A stretch of 37,554 nt of DNA from assembly GCA_002320245.1 (NCBI GenBank), contig DCKD01000085.1:1-37554 (forward strand). Direction: 5' to 3'. The position numbers and the translations under genes were made by a program. Below the pieces are notes generated by a model, which saw only the letters and a program-made list of their open reading frames with translations, did not search any database and was not told where the DNA came from. Below, one piece after another: positions 23,020 through 32,047 of this stretch (positions are counted from its first letter, which is position 1; each line of letters starts with the position of its first letter). The stretch is from Lachnospiraceae bacterium UBA1683. GTDB taxonomy: Bacteria; Bacillota; Clostridia; Lachnospirales; Lachnospiraceae.

Positions 23020-24105
23020 ATGATTATTAAGTCATTAAAGCTCAAAAATTATAGAAATTACGAATTACTGAATCTGGAATTCGATTCGAAAACGAATATT
23101 CTATATGGCGATAACGCACAGGGAAAAACGAATATTTTAGAGGCTTTATATTTATCGGGAACGACGAAGTCTCATCGGGGTACAAAGGACAGAGATTTGA
23201 TTCGTTTCGGGCAGGATGAATCCCATATTGAGACAATTGTGGAAAAGCACGGGATAGATTTTCAGATTGATATGCATCTGAAGAAGAACAGTCCGAAGGG
23301 GATTGCAATCAATAAGATTCCGATTCGGAAAGCAAGCGAGCTGTTTGGTATTATTCATTTTGTGTTTTTCTCTCCTGAGGACCTGAATATTATAAAAGAT
23401 GGTCCGGCAGGCAGAAGAAGGTTTGTTGATTTGGAATTGTCGCAGCTTGACAAGTTATATCTGAGTAACCTTTCTAACTATAATCGAATTATCAATCAAC
23501 GAAATTCCTTACTAAAAGAAATCACGTATCAGGAACATCTGATAGATACACTGGATATTTGGGATATGCAGTTGGCAGAGTATGGGACAAAAGTGATTGA
23601 GGGAAGAAAACAGTTTATTGAGCAGGTGAACGGAATCATTTCCGGGATACATGAAAAGCTGACCGGAGGAAGAGAAGATATCAGATTATCCTATGAATCA
23701 TCAATCGGGGAAATGTCTCTGGAGGAGGCAATCCGCAAAAACAGGAACCGGGATATCAAGTTCAGGAGCACTTCTGCAGGTCCCCACAGGGATGACATTT
23801 GTTTCCGGACGGGAAATATTGACATCCGCAGATTTGGTTCTCAGGGACAGCAGCGAACGGCAGCACTTTCGCTGAAACTGTCAGAGATTGAACTGGTAAA
23901 AATGCTGATTAAAGATACGCCGATTTTATTATTGGATGATGTGTTGTCTGAACTGGACAAACACAGGCAAAACTATTTATTGGATAGTATCCACGATATA
24001 CAGACAGTCATTACCTGTACAGGTTTGGATGAGTTTGTAAATCACAGGTTTTCTATAAACAAGATATTCCATGTAAAGCATGGAACCGTAGCAAAAGAAA
24101 ATTAG
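23020..24105 (+). CDS. recF: DNA repair/replication ATPase RecF
   Basis: The 361-residue SMC-like ATPase helps load RecA at gaps with RecO and RecR. Walker A GDNAQGKTN lies at about residues 31-39, the ABC-type signature is in the RFGSQGQQRTAALSLK segment, and Walker B is in ILLLDDVLSELD near 305-316. Length is normal. Only AGGA is present as a ribosome binding site. The gene sits in the standard dnaN-S4-recF-gyrB order and ends 11 nt before gyrB. Confidence 0.97.
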   Translation: MIIKSLKLKNYRNYELLNLEFDSKTNILYGDNAQGKTNILEALYLSGTTKSHRGTKDRDLIRFGQDESHIETIVEKHGIDFQIDMHLKKNSPKGIAINKIPIRKASELFGIIHFVFFSPEDLNIIKDGPAGRRRFVDLELSQLDKLYLSNLSNYNRIINQRNSLLKEITYQEHLIDTLDIWDMQLAEYGTKVIEGRKQFIEQVNGIISGIHEKLTGGREDIRLSYESSIGEMSLEEAIRKNRNRDIKFRSTSAGPHRDDICFRTGNIDIRRFGSQGQQRTAALSLKLSEIELVKMLIKDTPILLLDDVLSELDKHRQNYLLDSIHDIQTVITCTGLDEFVNHRFSINKIFHVKHGTVAKEN

Positions 24106-24116
24106 GAGGTTTTTAA

Positions 24117-26054
24117 ATGGGTGCAACAAGTACAGAATTTGACGCTGAATACGGAGCTGATCAAATCCAGATATTGGAAGGGTTGGAAGCGGTCCGAAAA
24201 AGACCGGGTATGTACATCGGTAGCACTTCGATAAGAGGACTTCATCATCTAGTATATGAAATCGTAGATAACTCAGTCGATGAGGCACTTGCAGGCTACT
24301 GTAATACCATCATTGTGACAATTAATAAAGACAATTCCATCACTGTAATTGATAACGGACGTGGTATTCCGGTTGGGATTAACCACAAGTCCGGACTTCC
24401 GGCGGTAGAGGTTGTATTTACTGTGCTCCATGCCGGCGGAAAATTCGGTGGCGGAGGATACAAGGTATCAGGAGGACTTCATGGAGTCGGTGCGTCTGTT
24501 GTAAACGCGCTTTCTGAATGGCTGGAAGTCGAGATTTATCATGAAGGGCGGATTTACAGGCAGCGTTATGAGCGCGGAAAAGTTATTTATAAATTAAAAG
24601 TTACCGGCGAGTGTGAGCCGGAAAAGACAGGAACAAAGGTTAGATTTTTGCCGGATAAGGAGATTTTCGAAGAGACGGTCTTTGATTTTGATACGCTGAA
24701 ACAGAGATTTCGCGAGATGGCATTCCTTACAAAAGGATTGAAAATTATCCTCAGGGATGAAAGAGAAGAGGAACTCATTGAGCGTACATTCCATTATGAG
24801 GGCGGCATTAAAGAGTTTGTCACTTATCTGAATAAGAGCAAGACGCCTCTATATGAGCAGATTATTTACTGTGAAGGGATGAAGGACAATGTTTATGTTG
24901 AGGTTGCAATGCAGCATAATGATTCCTACAGTGATAACACTTACGGTTTTGTAAATAATATTACGACTCCGGAGGGCGGAACGCATGTAGTCGGATTCCG
25001 GAATGCACTGACAAAGACATTTAATGATTATGCGAGAAAAAATAAATTGCTCAAGGACAGCGAGCCGAACCTGTCCGGTGAGGATATCCGTGAAGGTCTG
25101 ACTGCCATTATCAGCGTCAAAATTGAAGACCCTCAGTTTGAGGGACAGACAAAACAGAAACTTGGAAACAGTGAGGCAAGGGGTGCCGTTGATAATATTG
25201 TCAGTACACAGCTTGAAATTTTCCTTGAGCAGAATCCGAACGTTGCCAAGATGACAGTTGAAAAGTCCGTTATGGCACAGCGCGCGAGAGAGGCTGCAAG
25301 AAAGGCGAGAGACCTCACAAGAAGAAAATCTGCATTGGAGGGAATGTCCCTTCCCGGAAAACTGGCAGATTGTTCGGATAAAGATCCGGTAAACTGTGAG
25401 ATATATATTGTCGAGGGAGATTCCGCCGGAGGTTCTGCAAAGACGGCTAGAGACCGTGCGACACAGGCAATTCTTCCTCTGCGTGGTAAGATTCTGAATG
25501 TGGAGAAAGCCCGTTTGGATAAGATTTATGCAAATGCGGAAATCAAGGCGATGATTACGGCATTCGGAACAGGAATCCATGATGATTTTGATATCAGTAA
25601 GCTGAGATACCACAAAATTATTATTATGACGGATGCCGATGTGGACGGTGCACATATCAGTACACTGCTGCTGACATTCCTGTATCGTTTTATGCCGGAT
25701 TTGATTAAGATGGGATATGTATATCTGGCACAGCCGCCGCTGTTCAAGCTGGAGAAAAATAAAAAGGTATGGTATGCATACAGTGACGATGAGCTGAATG
25801 AAATCCTTTCTGAAGTAGGGAGGGACGGAAATAACAAGATTCAGCGCTACAAAGGTCTTGGAGAGATGGATGCGGAGCAGTTGTGGGATACAACTATGGA
25901 TCCGGAGCACCGGGTTCTTCTGCGGGTGACAATGGATGATGAAACTTCTTCCGAGCTTGACTTGACGTTTACGACTCTGATGGGAGATAAGGTTGAGCCA
26001 AGACGTGAGTTTATCGAAGAGAATGCGAGATTTGTCAGAAACCTTGATATCTGA
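24117..26054 (+). CDS. gyrB: DNA gyrase subunit B
   Basis: The 645-residue ATPase subunit of gyrase supplies energy for negative supercoiling. It has the GHKL ATP-binding segments (EIVDNSVDEALAGYC, GRGIPVG, GGLHGVGASVVNALS), the transducer domain, and the TOPRIM metal site (EGDSAGGSAK, PLRGKILNVEKAR and the DADVDGAHI motif). It is a typical short Gram-positive GyrB, lacking the insert found in E. coli. TTAGGAGG precedes the ATG, and gyrA follows after 30 nt. Confidence 0.98.
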   Translation: MGATSTEFDAEYGADQIQILEGLEAVRKRPGMYIGSTSIRGLHHLVYEIVDNSVDEALAGYCNTIIVTINKDNSITVIDNGRGIPVGINHKSGLPAVEVVFTVLHAGGKFGGGGYKVSGGLHGVGASVVNALSEWLEVEIYHEGRIYRQRYERGKVIYKLKVTGECEPEKTGTKVRFLPDKEIFEETVFDFDTLKQRFREMAFLTKGLKIILRDEREEELIERTFHYEGGIKEFVTYLNKSKTPLYEQIIYCEGMKDNVYVEVAMQHNDSYSDNTYGFVNNITTPEGGTHVVGFRNALTKTFNDYARKNKLLKDSEPNLSGEDIREGLTAIISVKIEDPQFEGQTKQKLGNSEARGAVDNIVSTQLEIFLEQNPNVAKMTVEKSVMAQRAREAARKARDLTRRKSALEGMSLPGKLADCSDKDPVNCEIYIVEGDSAGGSAKTARDRATQAILPLRGKILNVEKARLDKIYANAEIKAMITAFGTGIHDDFDISKLRYHKIIIMTDADVDGAHISTLLLTFLYRFMPDLIKMGYVYLAQPPLFKLEKNKKVWYAYSDDELNEILSEVGRDGNNKIQRYKGLGEMDAEQLWDTTMDPEHRVLLRVTMDDETSSELDLTFTTLMGDKVEPRREFIEENARFVRNLDI

Positions 26055-26084
26055 GGATGACAGCGTAAAAAAAGGAGATAAGTA

Positions 26085-28601
26085 ATGGAAGATAATATTT
26101 TTGATAAAGTTCATGAAGTCGATTTGAAGAAGACAATGGAAACTTCGTACATCGATTATGCAATGAGTGTTATTGCTGCCCGTGCACTTCCTGATGTAAG
26201 AGATGGATTGAAACCGGTGCAGAGAAGAATCCTGTACTCTATGATTGAGCTGAATAACGGTCCTGACAAACCGCATCGTAAATGTGCGCGTATCGTAGGA
26301 GATACGATGGGAAAATATCACCCGCATGGAGACAGCTCTATTTATGGAGCATTAGTCAATCTGGCACAGGAATGGTCTACCAGATATCCGCTTGTAGACG
26401 GACATGGAAACTTTGGTTCCGTGGATGGGGACGGCGCTGCCGCAATGAGGTATACGGAGGCGCGTCTGAGTAAGATTTCCATGGAGATGACGGCAGATAT
26501 CAATAAAGATACCGTTGATTTTGCACCAAACTTTGATGAGACGGAGAAGGAACCGATGGTGCTTCCGTCCAGATTTCCCAATCTGCTTGTCAATGGTACT
26601 TCTGGTATCGCAGTTGGTATGGCAACCAATATCCCTCCTCATAATCTGCGGGAAGTCATTCGCGCGGTTGTACGGATTATTGATGACCAGATTGAAGAGA
26701 ATGAGGCAACCTCAATCGAGGAGATTCTAAGTATCGTAAAGGGACCGGATTTTCCGACCGGAGCAGAGATTCTCGGGACAAAGGGAATCGAAGAGTCTTA
26801 CCGTACCGGGCGTGGGAAAATCAGAGTGCGCGCGATATCCAATATCGAGCCGATGCAGAACGGAAAGAACCGTATTGTTGTGACAGAGCTTCCGTTTATG
26901 GTCAATAAGGCGAGGCTGATTGAGAAGATTGCAGAGCTCGTAAGGGAGAAAAAGATTGACGGAATTACAGACTTGAGCGACCAGTCCAGCCGTGAAGGCA
27001 TGAGAATCTGTATTGAGCTGCGCCGTGATGTAAACCCAAATATCATCTTGAACCAGCTTTACAAACATACACAGCTTCAGGATACATTTGGAGTAATCAT
27101 GCTCGCGTTGGTTGACAATCAGCCAAAGGTTATGAATCTTCTGGATATGCTGAATTATTACCTGAAACATCAGGAAGAGGTCGTAACGAGAAGAACGAAA
27201 TATGATTTGAATAAAGCTGAAGAACGCGCTCATATTTTACAGGGATTATTGATTGCGCTGGATAATATTGATGAGGTAATCAAGATAATCCGTGGTTCTA
27301 AAAATGTACAGGAAGCGAAGAATGAATTGATATCCCGTTTCAATCTGACGGAGGTGCAGTCACAGGCAATCGTAGATATGCGTCTGCGTGCACTGACAGG
27401 TCTGGAACGTGAGAAGATTGAAAATGAATATGCAGAGCTGATGAAGAAAATTGATGAGTATAATGCAATCCTTGGAGACAGAAAACTTCTGCTTGGCGTA
27501 ATCAGAAAAGAAATTCTTATTATTTCTGATAAATATGGAGATGACAGAAGAACCAGTATCGGCTTTGATGAATATGATATTTCTATGGAGGATATGATTC
27601 CGAAACAGGATGTTGTCATTACAATGACAAAGCTTGGCTATATCAAGCGTATGACCATTGACAACTTCAAGAGCCAGAACCGCGGCGGAAAGGGAATCAA
27701 GGGTATGCAGAAACTGGATGATGATTATATTCAGGAGCTGTTTATGACATCCACCCATGATTACATTATGTTCTTTACGAACACGGGACGTGTGTACCGC
27801 CTGAAAGGATATGAGATTCCGGAGGCTTCCAGAACGTCCAGAGGTACGGCGATTATCAATATGCTGCAGTTGATGCCGGAAGAGAAGATTACAGCGATGA
27901 TACCGATTAAGGTATATGACGATAACCAGTATCTGTTCATGGCAACGGAGCAGGGACTTGTGAAGAAAACACCGCTCAGAGAATATGTCAATGTCCGCAA
28001 AAAAGGTCTGGCTGCAATTACGTTACGCGATGATGACCAGTTGATTGAAGTTAAGATTACAGACAATGAAAAGGACATTATCCTTGTGACGAAGTACGGT
28101 CAGTGTATCCGTTTTGATGAGAAGGATGTGCGTGCGACGGGAAGAACTTCTATGGGAGTACGGGGAATCAACTTAAGTGACCGGGACGTTGTTGTAGGAA
28201 TGCAGGTGGACAGTCAGGGAGACTGTCTGTTGATTGTCTCTGAAAACGGTATGGGTAAACGTACTGCAATGGGAGAATTTACCCCGCAGAACCGTGGCGG
28301 TAAAGGTGTGAAGTGCTATAAGATTACCGAGAAGACAGGAAATGTCGTTGGTATGAAGGCTGTCAATGAAGAAGATGAAATCATGATGATTAACAGCGAA
28401 GGAATCATCATCCGTATGGCATGTGATACCATTTCCAAGTACGGAAGAATCACATCAGGAGTGAAACTGATTAACCTGAAAGAGAAAGAGACTGTAGTAA
28501 GTATCGCGAAGGTACGTAAAGCATCTGCCGAGATTGATGGAGAAGAAATCGAGATATCAGAAGAAGATGGCGTCAATCAGGAAAATGAGGGCGAAGAATA
28601 G
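26085..28601 (+). CDS. gyrA: DNA gyrase subunit A
   Basis: The 838-residue subunit cuts and rejoins DNA. The breakage domain shows QRRILYSM and the catalytic Tyr in AAMRYTEARLSK. Six beta-pinwheel repeats form the C-terminal DNA-wrapping domain (about 500-810), with the GyrA box in the QNRGGKGIKGM segment. The quinolone-binding helix reads YHPHGDSSIYGALV: Ser84 is kept, and Gly88 occupies the position equivalent to E. coli Asp87. AAAGGAG precedes the ATG. The C-terminal ~30 residues are acidic. It ends the dnaA-side replication gene run. Confidence 0.98.
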   Translation: MEDNIFDKVHEVDLKKTMETSYIDYAMSVIAARALPDVRDGLKPVQRRILYSMIELNNGPDKPHRKCARIVGDTMGKYHPHGDSSIYGALVNLAQEWSTRYPLVDGHGNFGSVDGDGAAAMRYTEARLSKISMEMTADINKDTVDFAPNFDETEKEPMVLPSRFPNLLVNGTSGIAVGMATNIPPHNLREVIRAVVRIIDDQIEENEATSIEEILSIVKGPDFPTGAEILGTKGIEESYRTGRGKIRVRAISNIEPMQNGKNRIVVTELPFMVNKARLIEKIAELVREKKIDGITDLSDQSSREGMRICIELRRDVNPNIILNQLYKHTQLQDTFGVIMLALVDNQPKVMNLLDMLNYYLKHQEEVVTRRTKYDLNKAEERAHILQGLLIALDNIDEVIKIIRGSKNVQEAKNELISRFNLTEVQSQAIVDMRLRALTGLEREKIENEYAELMKKIDEYNAILGDRKLLLGVIRKEILIISDKYGDDRRTSIGFDEYDISMEDMIPKQDVVITMTKLGYIKRMTIDNFKSQNRGGKGIKGMQKLDDDYIQELFMTSTHDYIMFFTNTGRVYRLKGYEIPEASRTSRGTAIINMLQLMPEEKITAMIPIKVYDDNQYLFMATEQGLVKKTPLREYVNVRKKGLAAITLRDDDQLIEVKITDNEKDIILVTKYGQCIRFDEKDVRATGRTSMGVRGINLSDRDVVVGMQVDSQGDCLLIVSENGMGKRTAMGEFTPQNRGGKGVKCYKITEKTGNVVGMKAVNEEDEIMMINSEGIIIRMACDTISKYGRITSGVKLINLKEKETVVSIAKVRKASAEIDGEEIEISEEDGVNQENEGEE

Positions 28602-28625
28602 AAGAAAATAGAAACAAAAAAGGGA

Positions 28626-28654
28626 TTGACAAATAAAAAATTCTGTATTAAAGT
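28626..28654 (+). promoter_or_regulatory. Promoter of the T-box-controlled transporter operon
   Basis: A consensus TTGACA at 28626-28631 and TAAAGT at 28649-28654 are separated by 17 bp. Transcription would start about 20 nt before stem I of the T-box. Confidence 0.65.
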
Positions 28655-28680
28655 ATTAGCATATTAAATAATTAAACCGT

Positions 28681-28953
28681 TGAGAAAGAGGAGTAAGCTT
28701 TTCATCGAAATTGCAGAGAGTGGCAGAGGGTGGAATTGTCATATGGAGAGAATTGCTGAATGGACTTTCGAGGGCAGCCTGAAATGAAAGAAGTCATAGT
28801 AGGAGTTGTCGGGAACCAAACCCGTTATCAATAAGGAACGTATGACTGTACGTGGAAAGTGGACGATTTGTCAATTTGAGTGGTACCGCGGTAATAATGA
28901 ATGTATATTATTAGCGTCTCAAGCATTAGTAATAATGTTTGGGGCGCTTTTTC
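28681..28953 (+). promoter_or_regulatory. Tryptophan T-box leader with terminator
   Basis: Stem I has AGTA (28692-28695), AGAGAG (28715-28720) and a GGTGG apical motif. The specifier loop reads TGAA-TGG-A followed by CTTTC, which pairs with GAAAG (28684-28688). This puts the specifier TGG (Trp) at 28761-28763. A small stem III (ACGTA/TACGT, 28838-28853) and the invariant T-box TGGTACCGCGG (28881-28891) follow. A terminator stem from AGCG (28913) to GCGCT (28948) precedes a T-run. Uncharged tRNA-Trp should allow read-through into the transporter genes. Confidence 0.92.
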
Positions 28954-29033
28954 TTTTGCAAATGTAATCGAGTGGATTATCTTTCCTAAAAGTCAAAAAA
29001 GAGCAAATGGGTAAAGAAAAGGAGAGAAAGAAT

Positions 29034-30056
29034 ATGAAAAAGAGAGTATTAGCAGTAGTATTGGGAATGAGCATGATGGCAGCGATGTTAACAGGATGTG
29101 GTGGAAAGGGGGATTCCTCCAGTGCATCAGGAAGTGGAGAGAAAACATACACCATCGGAATCAGTCAGTTCGCGGAGCACGGTTCTTTGGACAATTGCCG
29201 CGAAGGATTTATCGAAGGTCTGAAGGAAGAAGGACTGGAAGAAGGAAAAAATCTGAAAATCGTAGTAAATAACGCAGATGCAGATCCGGGAACCGCAGCA
29301 CAGATTGCGGATGGATTTGTAAATGATAAAGTAGATTTGATTTGTGCAATCGCAACGCCAAGTGCACAGGCAGCGTACAATGCGGCAATGGAGACAGACA
29401 TTCCCGTTATCTATACAGCAGTTACGAACCCGATTGCCGCAGAGCTTGCCAATGATGACAAGTCGCCGGTCGGAAATGTAAGCGGAACAAGTGATGAACT
29501 TCCTGTTGAAGCACAGCTTAAGATGATTCGTGAAATTCTTCCGGATGCAAAAACAATCGGAATCCTTTATACAACAAGTGAGGCAAATTCCGTATACAGT
29601 ATTGAACAGTATGAAAAACTTGCAGAAGATTACGGATTTACCATCGAAAAAGCGGGTATCACAAATACATCAGAAATCCAGCTAGCAGCAACTGACCTTC
29701 TCGGAAAAGTAGATTGTCTGACTAACCTGACGGATAATACTGTAGTAAGTGCCCTTCCGACAGTGCTTGGCCTTGCGAATGAAAAAGGAATCCCGGTATT
29801 TGGAAGTGAAATCGAACAGGTCAGAATCGGATGTCTTGCAGCAGAAGGAATCGAATATACACAACTCGGAAAGGACACTGGTAAGATGGCGGCAAAGGTT
29901 CTCAAGGGAGAGGCAAAAGCATCCGAGATGAACTATGAGCTGATTACAGAAAGCAGCCTGTATGTCAATGAAAAAGTAGCTGAGAATCTTGGGATTACAG
30001 TGCCGGATACAATGAAAGAACGTGCGGTAGAGACATTTACAGAGATTACAGAGTAA
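29034..30056 (+). CDS. trpX: ABC transporter substrate-binding lipoprotein, probably for tryptophan
   Basis: A 340-residue lipoprotein with a type II signal peptide and lipobox LTGC (Cys22), then a Ser/Gly linker and an ABC_sub_bind-type domain (YTIGISQFAEHGSLDNCREGF ... NADADPGTAAQIADGFVNDKVDLICAIATPSAQAA). The start is the ATG at 29034 with AAAGGAGAG upstream; a longer frame starting 27 nt earlier would put the ribosome binding site inside the gene. The upstream T-box reads a Trp codon, and the gene order matches TrpXYZ transporters, which supports tryptophan as the ligand. That specificity is inference, not visible in the protein itself. Confidence 0.88.
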   Translation: MKKRVLAVVLGMSMMAAMLTGCGGKGDSSSASGSGEKTYTIGISQFAEHGSLDNCREGFIEGLKEEGLEEGKNLKIVVNNADADPGTAAQIADGFVNDKVDLICAIATPSAQAAYNAAMETDIPVIYTAVTNPIAAELANDDKSPVGNVSGTSDELPVEAQLKMIREILPDAKTIGILYTTSEANSVYSIEQYEKLAEDYGFTIEKAGITNTSEIQLAATDLLGKVDCLTNLTDNTVVSALPTVLGLANEKGIPVFGSEIEQVRIGCLAAEGIEYTQLGKDTGKMAAKVLKGEAKASEMNYELITESSLYVNEKVAENLGITVPDTMKERAVETFTEITE

Positions 30057-30134
30057 AGCAAAGGGGACAAAGCAAAGGGGACAGTCCCTTCTGACAGGGG
30101 ACTGTCCCCTATCAGAAGGGACTGTCCCCTTTGC
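30055..30134. repeat. GGGGACAGTCCC palindromic element, copy 1
   Basis: A perfect 23-bp inverted repeat (30072-30094 with 30112-30134) encloses a smaller hairpin AGGGGAC/GTCCCCT. The left edge carries a tandem duplication AAAGC-AAAGGGGAC-AAAGC-AAAGGGGAC (30055-30082). It lies between trpX and trpY. Such GGGGAC palindromes resemble REP-like elements spread by Y1-type transposases; that link is from general knowledge. It may lower expression of trpY and trpZ relative to trpX. Confidence 0.85.
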
Positions 30135-30220
30135 ACTAAAAAGAGTTTCGTAAAATCGAAAAAGATAGTATAATAAGATATAAAAAGAGCTTATACAGCT
30201 CATGAGAGAGAGGATAAGGT

Positions 30221-31102
30221 ATGGATTTTTTGGTAAGCGTTCTGGAGCAGGGACTCATATATGGAATTATGGCTCTGGGAGTATATATTACATACAAGAT
30301 TCTGGATTTTCCGGATTTGAGTGTGGATGGAACATTTCCGTTGGGGGCGGCAATTACAGCGGCAATGATTAAAATGGGAGTAAATCCGTATCTGACGCTT
30401 TTGATTGCATTTGCTGTTGGATTATGTGCAGGGGCCTGTACCGGGTTGATTCATGTGAAGTTTAAGGTTCGTGATCTTCTGTCAGGGATTATTATGATGA
30501 CGGGATTATATACAGTCAATCTTTATATTGCAGGCACGAATAATGTACCGTTATTTTCAAGTGAGACAATTTTCCGGAATGAGATGTTGAAAAAAATGTT
30601 CGGGGAAACAGTTCCGAAGTGGCTTGATATTGTCATTATTCTGATTATTGTACTGATTTGCAAAATATTACTGGACCTGTATATGAAGACGCAGTCCGGG
30701 TATCTGCTCCGTGCGGTTGGGGACAATGATGTGATTGTAACATCACTTGCAAAGGACAAAGGAAATGTCAAAATTCTAGGTCTTGCAATCTCAAACGGAT
30801 TGGTTGCTTTGAGTGGATGCGTATTTGCACAGCAGTCAAAAGTATTTGATATATCAATGGGAACAGGAGCTCTGGTCATTGGACTTGCAAGTGTAATTAT
30901 AGGGTTGAGTTTTTTTAAGAAAATGTCATTCGTAAAGACAACGACAGCGGTTATAGTTGGCTCTATTTTCTATAAATTATGTGTTGCCCTTGCACTGAAA
31001 TTCGCAGGAGCAACTGCAACAAAACTGATTACGGCGATTTTGTTCCTCGTAATTCTGATTGTCAGTGTAGACAGAAAGAGGAAGGTGAAAGTGAATGCTT
31101 GA
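30221..31102 (+). CDS. trpY: ABC transporter permease, probably for tryptophan
   Basis: A 293-residue integral membrane protein with about eight or nine hydrophobic segments, of the branched-chain-amino-acid-type permease superfamily (BPD_transp_2). Typical features are ILDFPDLSVDGTFPLGAA in the first third and GLASVIIGLSFFKKMSF near 220-240. It forms the membrane channel for the substrate delivered by the lipoprotein encoded upstream. GAGAGAGGAT precedes the ATG. The gene overlaps trpZ by 8 nt, so the permease and ATPase are translationally coupled. Confidence 0.9.
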   Translation: MDFLVSVLEQGLIYGIMALGVYITYKILDFPDLSVDGTFPLGAAITAAMIKMGVNPYLTLLIAFAVGLCAGACTGLIHVKFKVRDLLSGIIMMTGLYTVNLYIAGTNNVPLFSSETIFRNEMLKKMFGETVPKWLDIVIILIIVLICKILLDLYMKTQSGYLLRAVGDNDVIVTSLAKDKGNVKILGLAISNGLVALSGCVFAQQSKVFDISMGTGALVIGLASVIIGLSFFKKMSFVKTTTAVIVGSIFYKLCVALALKFAGATATKLITAILFLVILIVSVDRKRKVKVNA

Positions 31103-31868
31103 GTTAAAGAATATCCATAAATATTATAATCCGGGAACCATAAACGAGATGTGCCTGTTTGAAAACTTTAATCTGAAAATCGAAGATGGGCAGTTCGTAT
31201 CTGTAGTGGGAAGTAACGGTTCCGGAAAGACTTCCATGCTGAATCTGATTTGCGGCAGCATTCCGCTGGATTCCGGAAGTGTTGTAATTGACGGAAAAGA
31301 TATTGCAAAAGAAAAGGAATTTAAAAGAAATCAATACATTGGCAGGGTATTTCAGAATCCCGCAATGGGAACCTGTCCGAGCATGACTATCGCGGAAAAT
31401 ATGGCACTGGCAGATAATAAAGGAAAAATATATGGACTTCGCCTTGGAAAAAATAAATTAAGAATGGATTATTACAGGGAAAATCTGAGGCAGCTTGGAC
31501 TTGGCCTGGAAGATAAAATGGATGTCAAAGTCGGAGTGCTTTCCGGCGGGCAGCGTCAGGCAATGGCACTTCTGATGTCTACAATGACACCAATCCGTTT
31601 CTTGATTCTGGATGAACATACCGCAGCGTTGGATCCGAAGACAGCAGATTTGATAATGGAGCTGACGGATAAGGTAGTAAAAGAAAAGAAACTGACTACC
31701 ATAATGGTCACACATAATCTGCGTTATGCGGTAGAATACGGGGACAGACTGCTGATGCTCCATCAGGGGAAAGCTGTAATGGATTGCGCCGGAAAAGAAA
31801 AGGAAAGCGTGCAGATAGAGCAGATTCTCGGGAAATTTAATGAGATAAGTATTGAGTGTGGTAACTAA
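31095..31868 (+). CDS. trpZ: ABC transporter ATP-binding protein, probably for tryptophan
   Basis: A 257-residue ABC ATPase with Walker A GSNGSGKTS (about residues 37-45), Q-loop in VFQNPAMGTCPSM, signature LSGGQRQAM (about 150), Walker B FLILDEHTAAL (about 172-182) and switch His in VTHNLRYAVEYGDR. It powers the permease encoded upstream. A 147-nt structured repeat begins 18 nt after its stop, between it and the convergent GH2 gene. Confidence 0.92.
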   Translation: MLELKNIHKYYNPGTINEMCLFENFNLKIEDGQFVSVVGSNGSGKTSMLNLICGSIPLDSGSVVIDGKDIAKEKEFKRNQYIGRVFQNPAMGTCPSMTIAENMALADNKGKIYGLRLGKNKLRMDYYRENLRQLGLGLEDKMDVKVGVLSGGQRQAMALLMSTMTPIRFLILDEHTAALDPKTADLIMELTDKVVKEKKLTTIMVTHNLRYAVEYGDRLLMLHQGKAVMDCAGKEKESVQIEQILGKFNEISIECGN

Positions 31869-31885
31869 TAAGGACGAAAAAGAAC

Positions 31886-32032
31886 TTGTAACTGTTCAGA
31901 GCCATGCGCATCTGCAACGATTTTACGTGTTGGATGCTTGCATACATAAGCATAAATCGGTGCAGATGCATATGGCGGATACGCCACATCGAAAAATCCG
32001 CAGGATTTTTCGATGGCTCCCAACAGTTACAA
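31886..32032 (+). repeat. 147-nt structured intergenic element, copy C
   Basis: The best-paired copy. Ends TTGTAACTGTT and AACAGTTACAA pair perfectly, and AGCC pairs with GGCT. The first arm is GCATCTGCA with TGCAGATGC, then CGATTT with AAATCG, with inner ATGCTT/AAGCAT. The core is TGGCGGATACGCCACATCG. The second hairpin is ATCGAAAAATCC with GGATTTTTCGAT (12 bp, GCA loop). It separates trpZ from the convergent glycosidase gene and could terminate both. Confidence 0.85.
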
Positions 32033-32047
32033 TAACTTTTGGAATAA

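Noticed and set aside
24849..26327. 492-residue open frame antisense to gyrB
   Set aside because: It lies wholly opposite conserved gyrB/gyrA sequence, has no ribosome binding site and has a Cys/His/Ile-rich shadow composition.
28791..28800. AUG or GAA as alternative T-box specifier in the later TGAAATGAAAG segment
   Set aside because: Stem I pairing (GAAAG with CTTTC) closes before this point, which leaves TGG as the triplet in the specifier loop.
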